Positions 49,901-61,113 of a stretch of DNA of 64,000 nucleotides are shown piece by piece. The notes beneath the pieces are model-generated. The model was not told the DNA's origin and made no database searches. It worked only from the letters and a program-made list of their open reading frames with translations. The translations under genes were made by a program, and so were the position numbers. Within the stretch, counting starts at the first letter, position 1; each line of letters starts with the position of its first letter. Origin of the DNA: Psoroptes ovis (lineage: Eukaryota > Arthropoda > Arachnida > Sarcoptiformes > Psoroptidae); assembly GCA_002943765.1 (NCBI GenBank), contig PQWQ01000010.1, positions 1,490,501 through 1,554,500 on the forward strand, given 5' to 3'.

Positions 49901-52900
49901 ATCGAAAAAAAGAGAGAGAGAGAAAACGTACTGAAATAACGATAATAATAGAAATAATAATAATAACGATGATAATAATAAACAATCAACACTGACGATT
50001 GAATTGAATTGATTGGAAGCAATTTTCAAACAAAAAAATAAATAAATAAATAAAATAAAATGATAATAAATTTTCTCTTTTTAAATTTACTTTGATTTTC
50101 AATTCGTTTTCAATCAAATTGATTTTGATTCAATTTTATTTTTCTTTGAAAAAATAAAATAAAGAATTTAATTTACAGTAAAAAAAACAAATGACTTTCA
50201 AGCAAAGTCAAGCATCATTGAATGATATTGATGTCTTTTTCACATAAATTTTACAAAATTTTCTAAATACTAATGGAGATTTGTTAGCAAAATAAAATAA
50301 AATGGCCTAAAAGGGTTAAAAATTTGAAAATTTTGATTAAATTTATGATGAGAGAGAGAAAGGATCATTATATAATGATGTAATGTATATGATATACGCC
50401 TACATAATACATATATGCACGGCCATATTGTTATTAATATCGATTTATTATTATTTTTTCCATTCATCAATTGATTGTTGGCGAGAGGAGTGATTCTGAA
50501 ATTTTCTGAGAAAATGTTTCACTACAATTTATTGTTAATATATATATCGACTCTTACAATAATAATTGATTTTCTATTGTTCATTTTATTGTTGTTTAAC
50601 AAATGATGTATGTAAATGAACTCAAGGAAAATTTATCGATCAAAATTTCAAAACTACTAAAAGGTTTAGCCATCAACCAAGCAGCGAACCTTTTTCAAGC
50701 ATCTTTGAAAATAAAACGAACTAAGAGCCTGATTTTCTGATTTTTTTCTCTTCAAATGAACTTCGATGAGCGATGATGAAGAGTACTTTTGAAAATTTCA
50801 CGGAAATGAAAAAGAAAAATTCAATAATCGAAAACAAAATTAGTGAGGAGATTTTGTGAATTCTTAGTGAATTAGAATTTTTAGAAGAAATTAAAATGAA
50901 AATCAAAATCAATCATTTTACATCTGTGCGGCTGATGTCGGTAGTGGTGATGGCAAGGGTGGTGGTAGAAGGCATGGTTCAATTAATCAATATTTGATTG
51001 ATTGATTAATTGATTCAAGGTGGTGAATTTTCTTGAAATGATTTTTAATGCTTTTCCACATTGATTTTTCAAATTAAAATGATGATATTAAAATATAATA
51101 AAATTGAATCAATGAATGATTTCAAAGATCTCAAATTAGTGATTGAAATCGTATTGAATTACATAAATTGAGCGACATGAAGACAGATTATTTCGAAATC
51201 TTATATTCCTTCAATTTGAGAATGTTTGTAACTCAGAATTTTTCTTGGATTTTTGTTTGAAATCCAAGCAAAATTTTTCTTAAAATTATTTGAAAAAAAA
51301 TTCCCCATTCAATATCAAAGAAAAATTTAAACTTTTTCATAATTTTTCTCATAATTTTCTTCATATATCCATCTCTGTATTTATCTGTATCCACCACTGT
51401 TCACATTATCAAGGAGATTCGAAAAAAATATGAAAAAATCAGGAATGAAATTCAATTTTTCAACTTTTCAATTCAATTTTTTTGACTTCATTTTTCGATT
51501 CATTCAATTCTTACCCAAAGAATACAACAGCAACAGCAAAAAGAATATCATATACATTAAGATAAGATGAATGGAACCAAAACAACAACAACAACAACAA
51601 AAACAACTAAAAATATCAATTTTTGAATTGAATTTTTTTCTAGAATTGAATTGCATTAAGAATTGTACTGAAAAATTTCGATTCGAAATAATAGGTTGTC
51701 CTGTAAGTTCTTGCCGTTTTTTTGAATGGAAAAAAATCTAAAAAACGGCAAGAACTTATAGGTCAACCTAATAATACAAATAAATGGGAAAAAATGAAAT
51801 GAAATGAAGAAAGAAGAAATATATACGCAAACATTTATCATTTATCATTTATCATTTTTATTTTTATTTTCCCCATTTTTTTCATTTTGAAAGAAATCAA
51901 AGATGCTCCGAGTTTTTGAATTGAAATTTCATTTATTTTTATTTTTCGATTTTTTTTTCTTCCATTAACTTTTGTATTATTTGTTTGTTTGTTTGGAAAT
52001 ATTGATATTTTAGCTTTTCTTCAATATCAAATGAAATCATTTTTTTTCATTCTTCTGATCGAAGAAAAATGAAAAATTTCAAATAAAAAAACAGAAAAAT
52101 TGCATTGAAATCTATTGAAATATTTAAACAAACAAACAACCAAAGACGACAAAGACATGATAATATGACTGATATTACAAATGATGATACGACTAGATAA
52201 CATTTTTAGATATGTTTTTCTTCTGTTGTTGAATGAAATGAAATCTATATCCCTGCAAGAAGCTTCCTCTGATACCCTAATCATAATGTTCATAAAAAAA
52301 AATCAATTGATTTAATCTTTCTATCTGTCATTTGATTTATGTAATTCAATCCGATTTTCAATGTACATATTTGATCTTTGAAATCATTCATTGATTCAAT
52401 TTTCCACAATTACTGATTTCTCCAATCAAATCGTTGAAGCCTTTGAATAAAACATCAAAGATCATTTCAAAAATCAATTAATCCATCAAACAAATGATAG
52501 ATGGATGATTGAGAATAACCCGAAATGAAAGAATACTGACAATATTGATTTGATTGTAATTTGATTGAGCATAGGTTTGAAAAATTGTAAAATGTGATGC
52601 ATTTTGGCTGATTTCTATGGATAAATTTTTTGAATATTTTGAAGAATTCCAAGCATTGACACGAATTTCGATTGTAATGTCATTGAATTTGCGACTTTTA
52701 ATAAAATTTCCATCGAAATTGTTTGATTATTTATTTATTTTATTTTTTTTAAATTAGTTATTTTTCTGCTAAAATCGAATTTTATCACGAAAATTTTTTC
52801 AATTTTAAATTCAATTCATTTAATTTGAATTTTTTTCTATCAAATGAATCGCTGGTGTTTACATTTGTTTTTGATTAAAAAAAAAAAAAAAATAAATTTG

Positions 52901-55900
52901 AAAATAAATTAAAATTTATCAAATGAATTGAAAACAAATGAATTCAATTTTCAAAAAATAGAAACTTTACATTTACCAAATTCAAATAAACAATAACACA
53001 CAAATACATACAAAACACATTGAGTTTCAATGAAAAATTATCATTTAATTGAATTTTTTTTTTGCCTTCTGACTCTTTGTTTATTTTTTTCGAGTCCATT
53101 GTTCAATACGAAGGCTCCAGCAGTAAATGTCAGAGTTTGTTTGCGTTTGTTTTTCTTTTTTTTTTTCGTTTTTCTCAAAACATAAATCATGATGATCATC
53201 ATTCATTGTCCACCCACCACCTTTTTGTTTTTCTCTTTTTTTTCGAGCAAAATTAGTCGAAACAATCGTTAAAAAACACCCACCACCACCACCAACAAAA
53301 ACGACGATCAACGAATCAATGATGAATGAATGTTAAATGAATTTTTGAATTGAATTCAATTGAATGTACAAGCTATTGTTTGATTTCATTTTAACTATCT
53401 TCATTGAATATAATTCAATTCATTATCATTATTTCTTGGGTCCAAATTTTATAACATGTTTTCCATTTGATGCTTCTTGTGTTGTCCAGCATCAATTCGA
53501 AGACCATCAAATTCATTGATCATTAGAATTCAATGGTAGAATTGAATGAGAATCATTATCTCATTTTCTCACACAAACACTCATACAACCACACAAAGAC
53601 CCTTGATTATTTCATGCTGAGAGTATCTAAATGAATAAATGAACATTAATTCTATGAATATCTTTGAAAAACAAAACAAAAATCAAAAATTCAACCATAA
53701 ATTTCAAGCAAGAAAAAAACGAGCTTAAATAATAATAATAATAAATTTGTTACATTGAAACAATGTTGAACAACAACGACAATTGACTTTGGTGCTTTTG
53801 AATCGCATTGAATCGTTCGGGGCCCGAGAAAGCCCTAGAAATTCTCGCAGTTTTTTCACAAAGAATTTGCTCCCATTCTCTCTCACATCGAAAAAAAATT
53901 TACAATTCAAAATGTATTTGGATTTCGAACTTCATTCGTCGTTCATTTCGTTTAATTTCACTTTATATTTTCACATTTTCAATCGTTTCATTTGCTTGTT
54001 GTTGTTGTTGTTGTTGTTGTTGGTCGTCGTCGTTATTTATTTTTTTTTATTTTTTTTTCTTTTTTATTTTTGTTATTTGAAAAATAATTCAAATATAATC
54101 AATCATTTTGTGTAAGCTCTCTTTTTGGTCTTTGTTTTCCATTATTTTCGTTTGGATGTTTCTGTTTCCCTCTGTTTATATTTTCGTTTGTTTTCATTTT
54201 TGGTCTTTGAACTAAAATGAAAAAATTTATAAAATCAAAAGATTTTTCCGCATTCACTCCATTATATTCTCTCGCTAACACTCTCTCTCCAACACTCAAT
54301 ACTGTGTCATTTTTGTTTGGCGTTAAATCGATGCCATTTGCCAAGGCTCCAAAAATCCTAGGGCTTCAAAAAAAAAAAAAAAATCGGGCCCCAAATGTTT
54401 CCAAAAGTCAATATATTAAGTCTAAAAAAATAAGAATAAAAATGATGGAAAAAATGAAAGAATATTTATTCGATATTATCAATATTATAAAATTCAATAT
54501 ATTTTTTCAAATATGATCGCTTGTTATTGTTTATATTATGGTAAATTGTGAATTTAAATTTTAAATTCCCAAGAAAAAAATAAAAACAAAAGAAAAATAT
54601 GAATAAATTTGACAACTATTATTATACAACTGATACAACCGATATATCAACTGGTAAAAGTTGATTGAATTTAATTTTAATCTTAAAATAATTCATGATC
54701 AAGCCAAAGAATTCAAATTGAAAAAGTAAAAGAAATGCTTGATTCTCAATAGAAATTCATGGATAATTCATTGAAATTTTGAATTAAATAATTCTATAAT
54801 TCAATAATTGAATATGATTATTTAATTATAAATTTGATATTTTCAATTATAATTTTTTTGTTCAATTTCAATATTTGAATGAAAAATGTAAATATATTCA
54901 ATTGGTCAATGAATTGAATCCTAAGAAATAATTGAAATAATGAGAAAAAATTTCACATTTTTTGACCACAATTATCTTGGCCAGGAAAATAATTGAATTA
55001 ACAATGATATAATTGTGATCAAATACAAAAATTGAATACGCGAATTAAAGCTAAGAATGAATGAATGAATAAGAATTGAATTCGAATTCAATTCAATTGA
55101 AAATGTCTTAATTTGAATTTGAAAAACAAACAATTTCAATTTCAATTCATTGACCAATTGAATATATTTTGTAAGAATGAATGAATTCAAATACAAAGAA
55201 TTAAATATAAAAAAACAAAGAAAAATTATAAAAACTAAAAATACATTTGTCATATTAATCAAGTCACGTAAAAGCGTATTATTATTATTATTGCTATTCG
55301 TTGATTCATGGACCAAAATTTACTTTTATTGATGATGATGATGATAATATCAATGTATTTTCTGTGTATTTGCCATGTATTTGATGAGTGAATAGTAAGA
55401 GATAGTGATGGAAAAATTGTACAAACAAACAAAGCAAAAACGAAGCAAAAATGACGATCATTAAACATTATAATTTCTTCAAATTTTTTCTTCTTCGATA
55501 GTCGAATGAATGAATTGCTTATTTGAATTGAATTTTGTAATTCCTGGTTTGAATTAATTCCATTGAATTTCAATTCAATTAATGAACTAATGAAAAATTA
55601 TATAATCTTATAATTTGTGCATTTATGTGTGTGTGTGTGTATTAATATTCATATGTTGTAACCATTGTGTTTGTGTAAATAAATGAATGAATTGAATAAA
55701 TAGAGATAAATACAAAAAAATAGAAATAATCGAAACAATTATTGATTGATTGGTCCATTGATTGATGCCATGATGTTTTTTTCAAAATAATTTTCCTTAA
55801 TCTTGATTAATTTGTCTTAATTTTTCATTTTCTTTCATAAATTTCAAAGACCAATTTCATTTATTTGGAATTTTTGAATTTTGACTCGAAATTGTGTAAA

Positions 55901-58900
55901 TTGTTTGATTTTAATTGAAAAGATTGATGAATTTCGATTCAATTCATTCGATTCATTTGATTTGGTTCAATTTGTGTTTTCTTTAGTGGATTTACCCACC
56001 AGTGATTTCAAGTGCCAAGAATTAAACGAAATTCACACAACTAATCAATAATATTTCGGAGAAATGTACCAGAAATTCTTTGATTTCTCCAGGATTTCTT
56101 TTTAAAATCATTATTATGATTATTATTATCATGGGAAATCCATGTTCAATTCAAAGATTTTCAAAAGAAAAATTTCTTCCCATAAGATAACGATCTTCTT
56201 GATGATCTAATCAAATTTTGACCCAAAATTCGTAATGAATGCATCGATCAAATTGCATCGAAAAAAAATATCGATAATGATCCATCATCATCATGTGAAT
56301 GTGTGTATGCGTGTGTAAATGATAATAAATTACAATCCAAAATAGTCCAAAATCAAATCAAATCTCAAAAATCTCTCATCTCGAAACTTGAATATCTTCA
56401 AGTTTTTTTTCATTTAATTTGATTTTGAAATCATGGAAGAAAATCAAGAAAATCAAATTGAATGTAGAAATCCAGAAAATTTTGGCCAAGAAAAGTATTT
56501 ATTTTGTATTTCGTAATATTATTTCTTGTTCACAAAGCAATTAGTTTTTTGAAATTGAATTTGTATATTTTCTTACAGTATTTCAATGATTCACATTGTA
56601 TTGAAATACATCGTTACAAATCGCCCTGATTTCAAAGTAAAAATAAAATGAGAGAAAAAAAAAATTCAAAAAGTTGACCCTCAAGCAATTTATTCATTTC
56701 AACATTGAATTCAATTAATGTTAAGGATGAATGGTAATTGAAATTCTTGTGATATTGACCATTGTATTTTTTGATTGAATTTTTATGGTTTGATGTTTCT
56801 GATTTCTTATCATTATAAGATGAATATCATTTGAAATATAAAATGAATTGCAAAAACTTATTTATTATTTATTTATATTACAATTTACTACTATGAATGA
56901 TTCTTAAGAAATAATTTCATTGAAAAATTGATTTGAAATCGAAAAGAATTCAATTTCATCTCCATCAAGATACTCATTGAAATTGAAGATTCTCAGAATT
57001 TCAAATCTAAATTGGAAATTGAAATGAAATGTAAGAGGAATATACGCAAGAATTTTTGATTACAAATTCAAAATGAAATCAATTCTTGAATCTTGATTTA
57101 ATCGATTAAATGAAAAAAAATTTGTACAAAAGCAATAAAACTTAGAATAAACTTTGATTGTTTTTCCACAAAAGAAAAACTCAATTGATGATTCAATTTG
57201 AATTTCGCAATCGTTTCATCCGATTCCTCTCGAATCGTAATTATCATTTGTTATATTATCATTATTATCATTATTTTTATTGATTCAAAATGTGATTAAA
57301 TAATGATTTCTTTTTCAACTTTTGGTTTGGTTTAATTTGATTTTTGTTTAATTCAATTCAAACAATTCAACTAGGCTCAAATTCAAATGCGTTCAAAAAT
57401 TCAATTTGTTTATTTATTTATTTATTCACTTTACCAAACATCATTATCTTTTGGTTATTTTTAATTGTATTTTGTATGATCCACGCAAACGAACAAATCA
57501 TCAAAGAATGAATCAATGATTTGAATTTTGATGAATTTTTTGCAATTTTCAAATTGAAAATCGTTAAAAATTTCAAAATTTTCAAGCAAAATTAGAATTC
57601 AAAATTTTTAGCGTAATTCACGATGTAATTATTCAAAGTGAATGGGTTTCTATTTATTTATTCATTTATTCACATTGTTTTCATTGAATAATTGATTCAT
57701 TTTTAATGATTTAGGAGTTTATTTTTAGGTTTTTTGTTTTTTTTGAATAAACAAATAAATGAATGGATAAATAAATAAATAAATGAAATAGAATATCTTC
57801 GATGCTTTTGCATATATTTCCATTGTTTTCATTTTTCTTTTCATTTTATTTTTATCATTGAATTTCATTATACTTTTATTGTCATTGAATTTCCCAAATT
57901 TTTCAATGGAAAAATGCAAATCATCATTGATCTGATTATTATTCTGTGAAACAATCAAAACGAAACAGAGAAAATTATCCCGAAATTCTCTTATAACAAT
58001 AAACTTGGATCATTCAATCGATTCAATGAATTGATGTTCATTGATCGTTTGTTTATTATTATTTTTTATTCAGTTTTTTTCAATTCACTTATTATAATGA
58101 TGATGATTTTTTGATCAATGATCAGATTATACGATCAGTATTTTTTTTTTTTTTGAATATTTCTTCTATTCGATCGATAGGCCTTAGTATAATTATGTGC
58201 CTATGGTGTGTGCGTGTGTTTTAACCATTTCCATAATGAATTTATTCAGTTCTTTATTTAGTTTTGTTTTTTTTTTTTTTTTTGTTCGATTCAATTAAAT
58301 CAATTGAATCAATAGACATTGAATGAATATGAACATTTGTGTGTTTGTGTGTGGTGCATGTGTATGTTCATTGAAATGAATTATTGAATGATTTTTGAAT
58401 TTCAAAAATAGAATGATTAATTTTTTTCTCTCGATTTTTTTTTCATTTATTTTATTATATTAGGATCCACCAGATCCAAGAGTATTACCAGAAGAGCTTG
58501 ATTATGGTGGTTTTGATGTTGCATCAACTGGTCCGGAACGATTGAAACGTGTTCGTGTTGGTTATTATCAATGGGCGCCATTAATATTATTAGTACAAGG
58601 TTGTTGTTTTTATGTACCATTTTTAGTATGGAATAGTTGTGCACATAATGCTGGTGTTAAATTACGACGTTTATTGAAGAAAGCATCGGATATAGCATCA
58701 CTGCCACCAGGTTGTCAACAACGTGAAGCATTATTAGCCGAATTTGTTGATCAATTTCATACATTGGTCACCGGTGAAGCTGGCTGGTGTACAGATCCTA
58801 GCTGCCGGTTACCATTGTCGTGCCGATGTTGTATTGGCGGTCCAAGCCGTTATTTGTGCCTACTTTATTTATTGGTCAAGAGCCTTTATGTGCTCAATGT

Positions 58901-59711
58901 TGCCCTACAATTCATATTGCTCGGTTCATTTATGGGCCGAGGATTTCTTCGACATGGATTAGAACTAATGCGAAGATTCATTGTCGAAGGTGATTGGTGG
59001 GCATCACCAAGATTTCCATTGCAGACCTTGTGCCAAGTGAGGGCCGCCATTCAAGGCGGTTTACGTACATATACATGCCAATGTGTATTGCCTATCAACG
59101 TATTCAATGAGAAAATATTCTCAGTCGTATGGTTCTATCTTGCATTTCTCATGCCTTTGAATGTCGCCTCACTGCTATTTTGGCTTTGGCGGACATTCCG
59201 ATGTAATCGTCTTGCCTATGTTCGACTTTGCCTATGGCGGACAAGGCTAGTGTCCATGGCCGAAGTTGGCCGTCTTGCCCGCAAAATTTCTACCAATTAT
59301 TTAGGCTGGGATGGCGTTTTTGTATTACGTATCATCGAACACAATCATGGTTCCATAATGGCAACATTAATTGTGTCACGGCTATGGGAATTTTATGCCA
59401 ATCAAATGAAAATGCAAGAAGATGGCGGAGGCGGCGGCACAGGCACAGCAAACGGCTCAGATGCTGAAGTTGGTTCAGTTGCATCGGTTGGTGCACCACC
59501 ATCTACCTCATGGCATTCATGTCATGCGGCCGCATGTCATGCGACCGGACATCATCATTCATCCGCAGCGGCAGCAGCAGCAGCAGCTGCAGCCGCTGCT
59601 GCTGCTGCATATCCACCACCAACACCAGTTTCCGGACAACATCCACATCATCAACAATTAACATCATCGAATCCAAGAAAAAACATTCCACCAAATGGTT
59701 TTTGGAAATGA
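40958..59711 (+). CDS. Innexin gap-junction protein, three coding exons (gene span)
   Basis: Coding join 40958-40983, 45909-46176, 58464-59711; 513 codons plus TGA. Innexins form intercellular channels and hemichannels in the plasma membrane of invertebrates. The spliced protein shows the family layout. It has a short cytoplasmic N-terminus ending in VDKLNRKYT, TM1 around residues 33-50, then KQYIGDPIEC. Extracellular loop 1 has Cys56 and Cys74 (SYCW). The innexin signature YYQW at 132-135 opens TM2 (about 135-155). A long Cys-rich cytoplasmic loop precedes TM3 (about 229-252). Loop 2 has Cys288, Cys303 and Cys305 before VLPINVFNEKI, and TM4 spans about 318-340. The cytoplasmic tail has GVFVLRIIEHNHG, then a low-complexity His/Ala C-terminus. 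Splice phases are 2 and 0 and all junctions keep frame. The length is somewhat above the usual 360-480 residues because of the loop and tail. Family assignment is very secure; orthology to a named arthropod innexin is not established. Confidence 0.95.
42545..42860 (+). promoter_or_regulatory. Possible promoter or 5' leader before the alternative exon
   Basis: The stretch 42560-42670 is less AT-rich than its surroundings and is packed with TCAGTC/TCATCATT-type motifs (for example CAGTCATAGTCAGTCATTCAATCAG). These resemble arthropod initiator elements (TCAGT). It leads directly to the ATG at 42861 without a long poly-A/T run. No TATA box or DPE could be fixed. It is offered as a hypothesis tied to the alternative exon. 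Confidence 0.2.
42861..42937 (+). CDS. Possible alternative first exon of the innexin
   Basis: ATG at 42861 in the context ACAATG opens MLSRHQNHATASFHNMLLKL, then EETNS plus two bases (TT). It ends at a GTAGGT donor at 42938. Exit phase is 2, the same as the known exon 1, so splicing to 45909 gives TTA (Leu) and continues FHDLIGG in frame. An internal ATG at 42906 would give a shorter form. Unspliced, the frame stops at the TAG at 42939. Alternative 5' exons are known for Drosophila shaking-B innexin. The match rests on phase and motif only; the donor is moderate. Confidence 0.35.
44055..44146. mobile_element. Mariner-type MITE, family C (in innexin intron 1)
   Basis: A 92-bp element with ends TTGGTTGTCCGAAAAGTCGT and, reversed from the right, TTGGATTGTCCGAAAAGTTC, so an imperfect inverted repeat of about 24 bp. 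The inside (ATGAATCATCATTGACTTTG) is longer than in family A. The end sequence GGTTGTCC..AAGT..TTGCCGTTTTT relates it to families A and B. Confidence 0.7.
44695..44740 (+). repeat. 12-bp tandem repeat (TTTGAAAAAAAA)
   Basis: About three and a half copies of TTTGAAAAAAAA in innexin intron 1, with small length differences in the A run. Confidence 0.7.
45909..46176 (+). CDS. Innexin coding exon 2 (TM1 and first extracellular loop)
   Basis: This 268-nt exon encodes residues 10-98. It covers the end of the N-terminus (VDKLNRKYT), TM1, the KQYIGDPIEC motif, both loop-1 cysteines and a short acidic run (EAEEED) before FTGQ. The donor is textbook: CAG then GTATGT at 46177. The acceptor is the AG at 45907-45908. 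It lacks a normal pyrimidine tract; upstream sequence is an (AC)n run at 45883-45894 and then ATATATAG. The Asp-Asp/VDKLNRKYT and STYYL pattern resembles the molluscan, annelid and nematode style of innexin more than the Drosophila ogre/inx2 style (from memory of the family). Confidence 0.92.
51692..51770. mobile_element. Palindromic mariner-type MITE, family A copy 2 (in innexin intron 2)
   Basis: TA flanks both ends. The left arm is GGTTGTCCTGTAAGTTCTTG onward. The right arm, reversed, is GGTTGACCTATAAGTTCTTG, with two differences over about 28 bp. The short A-rich centre differs from the copy at 12496. It lies in the innexin intron, far from splice sites. Confidence 0.78.
51832..51857 (+). 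repeat. 7-bp tandem repeat (ATTTATC)
   Basis: Three copies and a part of ATTTATC, starting about 60 bases after the MITE at 51692-51770. Confidence 0.7.
53818..54392. mobile_element. GC-richer inverted pair, possibly ends of a degraded element
   Basis: CGGGGCCCGA (53818-53827) followed by AGCCCTAG (53831-53838) reappears inverted as CTAGGGCT (54358-54365) and TCGGGCCCC (54384-54392). In the right copy a poly-A run separates the two motifs. The spacing is about 0.5 kb. Such GC clusters are rare in this intron. An old transposable element or a local inverted duplication would explain it. No target-site duplication could be fixed. Confidence 0.35.
54217..54516 (+). CDS. Orphan ORF, 99 codons, within the inverted pair
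   Basis: ATG start and TGA end. The product begins MKKFIKSKDFSAFTPLYSLA and continues with SPTLNTVSFLFGVKSMPFAK, then a Lys-rich end built partly on a poly-A tract. Codon choice in the first 50 codons is mixed and coding-like. The opposite strand over 54099-54365 is also open and reads plausibly (GIDLTPNKNDTVLSVGERVL), so the strand is uncertain. I recognise no family. It may be a remnant of a mobile element. Confidence 0.2.
   Translation: MKKFIKSKDFSAFTPLYSLANTLSPTLNTVSFLFGVKSMPFAKAPKILGLQKKKKNRAPNVSKSQYIKSKKIRIKMMEKMKEYLFDIINIIKFNIFFQI
58464..59711 (+). CDS. Innexin coding exon 3 (TM2 to C-terminus)
   Basis: This terminal coding exon of 1,248 nt encodes residues 99-513. It opens in phase 0 after a strong T-rich tract and TTAG acceptor (AG at 58462-58463). 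It carries YYQWAPLILLVQG (TM2), a cytoplasmic loop with many cysteines (for example the SCRCC stretch near residue 219), TM3, loop 2, TM4 and the tail. Loop 2 has CQCVLPIN, which gives a third cysteine next to the conserved one. GC content is clearly higher than in the surrounding introns. The tail has Gly5, a His-rich patch and Ala15, then ends in GFWK and TGA. The strand and frame are unambiguous. Confidence 0.96.
   Translation, partial: DPPDPRVLPEELDYGGFDVASTGPERLKRVRVGYYQWAPLILLVQGCCFYVPFLVWNSCAHNAGVKLRRLLKKASDIASLPPGCQQREALLAEFVDQFHTLVTGEAGWCTDPSCRLPLSCRCCIGGPSRYLCLLYLLVKSLYVLNVALQFILLGSFMGRGFLRHGLELMRRFIVEGDWWASPRFPLQTLCQVRAAIQGGLRTYTCQCVLPINVFNEKIFSVVWFYLAFLMPLNVASLLFWLWRTFRCNRLAYVRLCLWRTRLVSMAEVGRLARKISTNYLGWDGVFVLRIIEHNHGSIMATLIVSRLWEFYANQMKMQEDGGGGGTGTANGSDAEVGSVASVGAPPSTSWHSCHAAACHATGHHHSSAAAAAAAAAAAAAAAYPPPTPVSGQHPHHQQLTSSNPRKNIPPNGFWK
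59565..59609 (+). repeat. Coding (GCN)15 poly-alanine tract in innexin tail
   Basis: Fifteen consecutive alanine codons, mixed GCA/GCG/GCT/GCC, follow a His-rich segment (residues 466-480). The mixture of synonyms argues for an old tract kept at protein level and against a fresh slippage product. Confidence 0.9.
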
Positions 59712-59712
59712 T

Positions 59713-59718
59713 AATAAA
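59713..59718 (+). terminator. Candidate poly(A) signal AATAAA
   Basis: AATAAA begins two bases after the innexin stop codon. In AT-rich DNA this hexamer is frequent, so it may not be used. A very short 3' UTR would result if it were. Confidence 0.2.
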
Positions 59719-60315
59719 TTAAAAATTTTCGACATAAACAAAACAAAAATGAAACCATCAAATACTTTAAATATACTTTGAAACAACTCGATAAACACGA
59801 TTCGCACACATTAATAACAATAATTTATTCATAAATTTATAAATGATAAAAGTCGAAGAAATTCAATTCATTTTAATTTTGAATGAAAACCAAAAACACA
59901 AAGAAATCAATTGAATTTTTAATATAAATAATTTTAAAAATGTCTAATTTATCATATTCAATTTTATACACAAACAAATTATACAAAAATATTCATACAA
60001 ACATGTACAATGATCATATTTATTCAATTCAATTTGAATTCATTTTTGTTTTGGACACACACAAACATAATCATCAATTCAATCCAATGCAATTCAATAC
60101 AATTCATTTCTTTGATAATTCATTGATCCATTCATTTACGAATGAAATAATCCGGAATTAAGAATTTTTGCAAATTCTTCCCATTCAAATCCATACAAAT
60201 TTCTGGATTCCTGAATGAAACAACCCAAACACCAGTAAAACCAAACACAAACAACAACAACAGATAGTCACTTGAATTGTAATTTGTTTGTTCATGTTCA
60301 TGTTTACGTTTCAGC

Positions 60316-60759
60316 ATGTTTATGTATTCATATGTTTCAAAATTCAAATGTTTTTGCATGTTTGTGAATGTGTGTTATTGTGTGTGTGTGTGTGTGTGTC
60401 CAAAAAACAAATACTTTTTGAAACGACAACGACACGAAATTCTTTGTTTCTTCTTCGACTACAAACAAATGACGATAATCATCAAATCAATGGCAACAAA
60501 AAGTTGCTTTTGTCATCAAAAAATGAATGAACGAAAAAAAAATGGCAAAATTGTCAAATTTCGCCCAAGAAAATTGCCCGAGAATACATATTTGATCGCA
60601 CATATTTTTGTACAAAACACAAGAAAAATACAAGGATTCGATAAAACACACGAAAAAAAATTGAAGACACAAGAATTTTTTCTCGTATTTGAAACAACAA
60701 CAGCGAAAAATATCATCGATATTATCATCATCAATGTTTGTGGCCGAAAATTTTGCTGA
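60316..60759 (+). CDS. ORF downstream of innexin, 147 codons, doubtful
   Basis: It starts with ATG and crosses a (TG)n microsatellite (Cys/Val run). It continues with KNGKIVKFRPRKLPENTYLI and ends CGRKFC then TGA. It lies about 600 bases after the innexin stop on the same strand, so it may be inside an extended 3' UTR. The minus strand is open over 60487-60783 as well. No family is recognised. Confidence 0.13.
   Translation: MFMYSYVSKFKCFCMFVNVCYCVCVCVCPKNKYFLKRQRHEILCFFFDYKQMTIIIKSMATKSCFCHQKMNERKKNGKIVKFRPRKLPENTYLIAHIFVQNTRKIQGFDKTHEKKLKTQEFFLVFETTTAKNIIDIIIINVCGRKFC
60378..60400 (+). repeat. (TG)n microsatellite
   Basis: About ten TG units, inside the doubtful ORF 60316-60759. Confidence 0.9.
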
Positions 60760-61113
60760 ATTGATGATCATCATCATCATCATTGATCGTTTCGTTTTTT
60801 TTTTTTTTTTTTGTTTAGCCTCATTTTGAAATTATTTTTCTTTTTGAAGAAGAAGTAATACAAGAATAAATAGACATAGAAGACTATTGATATGAAACAA
60901 AACATCAGGAAAATATCTGAAAACAAAAACAAAATATAATCGTTTATGAACACGGTAAACATACATTTATTTGGACACGGAATAACATGGAACATGGACA
61001 ACGGTATTTGTTTGATGATTCGTTGAAGATATGATCATATTGAAGATGCATTGAAGACATTGTAAATACCAATCAAGGGACATGACAACGAGATCAATGA
61101 ATACAGATGACAA

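Larger units (their letters stand above)
46177..58463 (+). other. Innexin intron 2 (about 12.3 kb)
   Basis: GTATGT donor and TTATATTAG acceptor, phase 0. It is mostly AT-rich simple sequence with no recognisable nested gene. Items worth separate entries are the palindromic MITE at 51692-51770, and the GC-richer inverted pair at 53818-53838 and 54358-54392 enclosing open frames. Other contents are (ATC)n at 46758-46780, (ATG)n at about 48650-48675 and (TTG)n at about 53998-54022. Small GC-richer patches at 48757-48819 and 50930-50985 have no stops in one frame but no clear splice sites. Confidence 0.85.

Noticed and set aside
50930..50985. Gly-rich frame CADVGSGDGKGGGRRHG
   Set aside because: Produced by a GGT/GTG-rich run, with no acceptor nearby and an immediate stop after a GATT repeat.
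59422..59722. Alternative frames over the innexin tail (Gln-rich, Ser/Thr-rich)
   Set aside because: They overlap the end of the verified innexin exon and arise from its GCA/CAT repeats.
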